64,000 nucleotides of DNA from Sulfurimonas sp. (GTDB taxonomy: Bacteria; Campylobacterota; Campylobacteria; Campylobacterales; Sulfurimonadaceae): NCBI GenBank assembly GCA_021732045.1, contig JAKFWK010000004.1, positions 335,917 to 399,916 on the forward strand, read 5' to 3'. This document shows positions 63,845-64,000 of the stretch, in pieces. Position numbers and translations under genes: made by a program. Every line of letters begins with the position of its first letter. Position 1 is the first letter of the stretch. The notes beneath the pieces were generated by a model. That model worked only from the letters and a program-made list of their open reading frames with translations, searched no databases and was not told the origin of the DNA.

Positions 63845-64000
63845 CCACAAACAAAGCGACCTAAAGTTTAGGTGTAACGCTCTAGAAGAGCCGAAATAAC
63901 TTCGTTTGAGATCATTGAAAACTAAGCAAGTAAATAGAACGAACGACTAATAACTTTTTCAAAAGTTGTTAAGTTTTTTATTCGTAACAAGTTTACTTAG
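63845..64000 (+). other. Probable 16S rRNA operon leader (cut by the window edge)
   Basis: Non-coding and rich in short stems: CCTAAA-G-TTTAGG, GCTCT-AGA-AGAGC, and AACTTTT (63952-63958) with AAAAGTT (63961-63967) inside a larger hairpin whose arms are CTAAGCAAGTAAA (63922-63934) and TTTACTTAG (63992-64000). The ATCATTGAAAACTAAGCAAG segment resembles boxA-adjacent rRNA leader sequence of several bacteria. The 16S gene itself is not inside the window, so this is inference. Confidence 0.45.

Noticed and set aside
1..64000. CRISPR array or insertion sequence
   Set aside because: No series of regularly spaced direct repeats and no transposase or IS end was seen anywhere in the window.

Overview
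The window reads as chromosomal DNA of a Campylobacterota (epsilonproteobacterial) species, most likely Sulfurimonas-like. This rests on AT-rich sequence (about 35% GC by eye), extended -10 promoters without an obvious -35, a futalosine-pathway menaquinone gene (mqnC), HemJ-type haem synthesis, the fliW/bamD/lon neighbourhood, a 6S-type RNA directly upstream of purD, an AtpE c-subunit with a signal-like N-terminus, and many c-di-GMP and phosphorelay proteins. The genus is an inference; no rRNA gene lies inside the window to confirm it.

Layout. 1-3.3 kb: a cut secreted protein, a pseudopilin with a degenerate GGDEF membrane protein, and a run of small membrane and lipoproteins. 3.4-4.3 kb: a decayed hipA. 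4.4-6.4 kb: a TonB-dependent receptor carrying CxxxM and HxM motifs like the OprC/NosA copper receptors. 6.6-12.9 kb: housekeeping genes (agmatine deiminase-like, alr, ribA-rsmG operon, hemB, argF, hemerythrin). 12.9-14.2 kb: two toxin-antitoxin pairs (ParE/RelE-like and BrnTA) and a 77-nt inverted repeat. 14.3-26 kb: trpS, short HPF, hemJ, der, two LPP20-like lipoproteins, a phosphoribosyltransferase, a cytochrome c, a TerB/DnaJ protein, a DMT transporter, a haem-c/GAF/HD-GYP sensor, and an EEP nuclease with a cardiolipin synthase. 26.1-32.9 kb: the kdsA-ribH-nusB-mqnC-M16 operon, a structured intergenic stretch, recG and long HPF. 32.9-39.4 kb: a four-gene operon of a 1506-aa secreted protein and three pseudopilin-like proteins. 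39.6-51.2 kb: fliW, bamD-lon, a three-gene phosphorelay, a PAS protein, uvrC and a DUF721-like protein. 51.2-64 kb: small lipoprotein-nadB-nhaD, guaA, hemD, 6S RNA, purD-RDD-lptD, pnp, atpE, tRNA-Leu(GAG), and what looks like the promoter and leader of an rRNA operon starting just beyond the window.

How the parts work together. Most of the window is core metabolism (haem: hemB, hemD, hemJ; riboflavin: ribA, ribH; menaquinone: mqnC; NAD: nadB; purines: guaA, purD), translation and RNA maintenance (rsmG, der, trpS, two HPFs, pnp, nusB) and envelope assembly (kdsA, bamD, lptD, cls). Accessory content is concentrated in the hipA remnant, the toxin-antitoxin cluster, the copper-receptor candidate, the pseudopilin/adhesin operon and the signalling genes.

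The most interesting unlabelled signal is positional. Five unrelated genes (alr, brnT, a phosphoribosyltransferase, a DMT transporter and a DUF721 protein) each have a -10 hexamer ending exactly six bases before the ATG and no ribosome-binding site. This predicts leaderless mRNAs.
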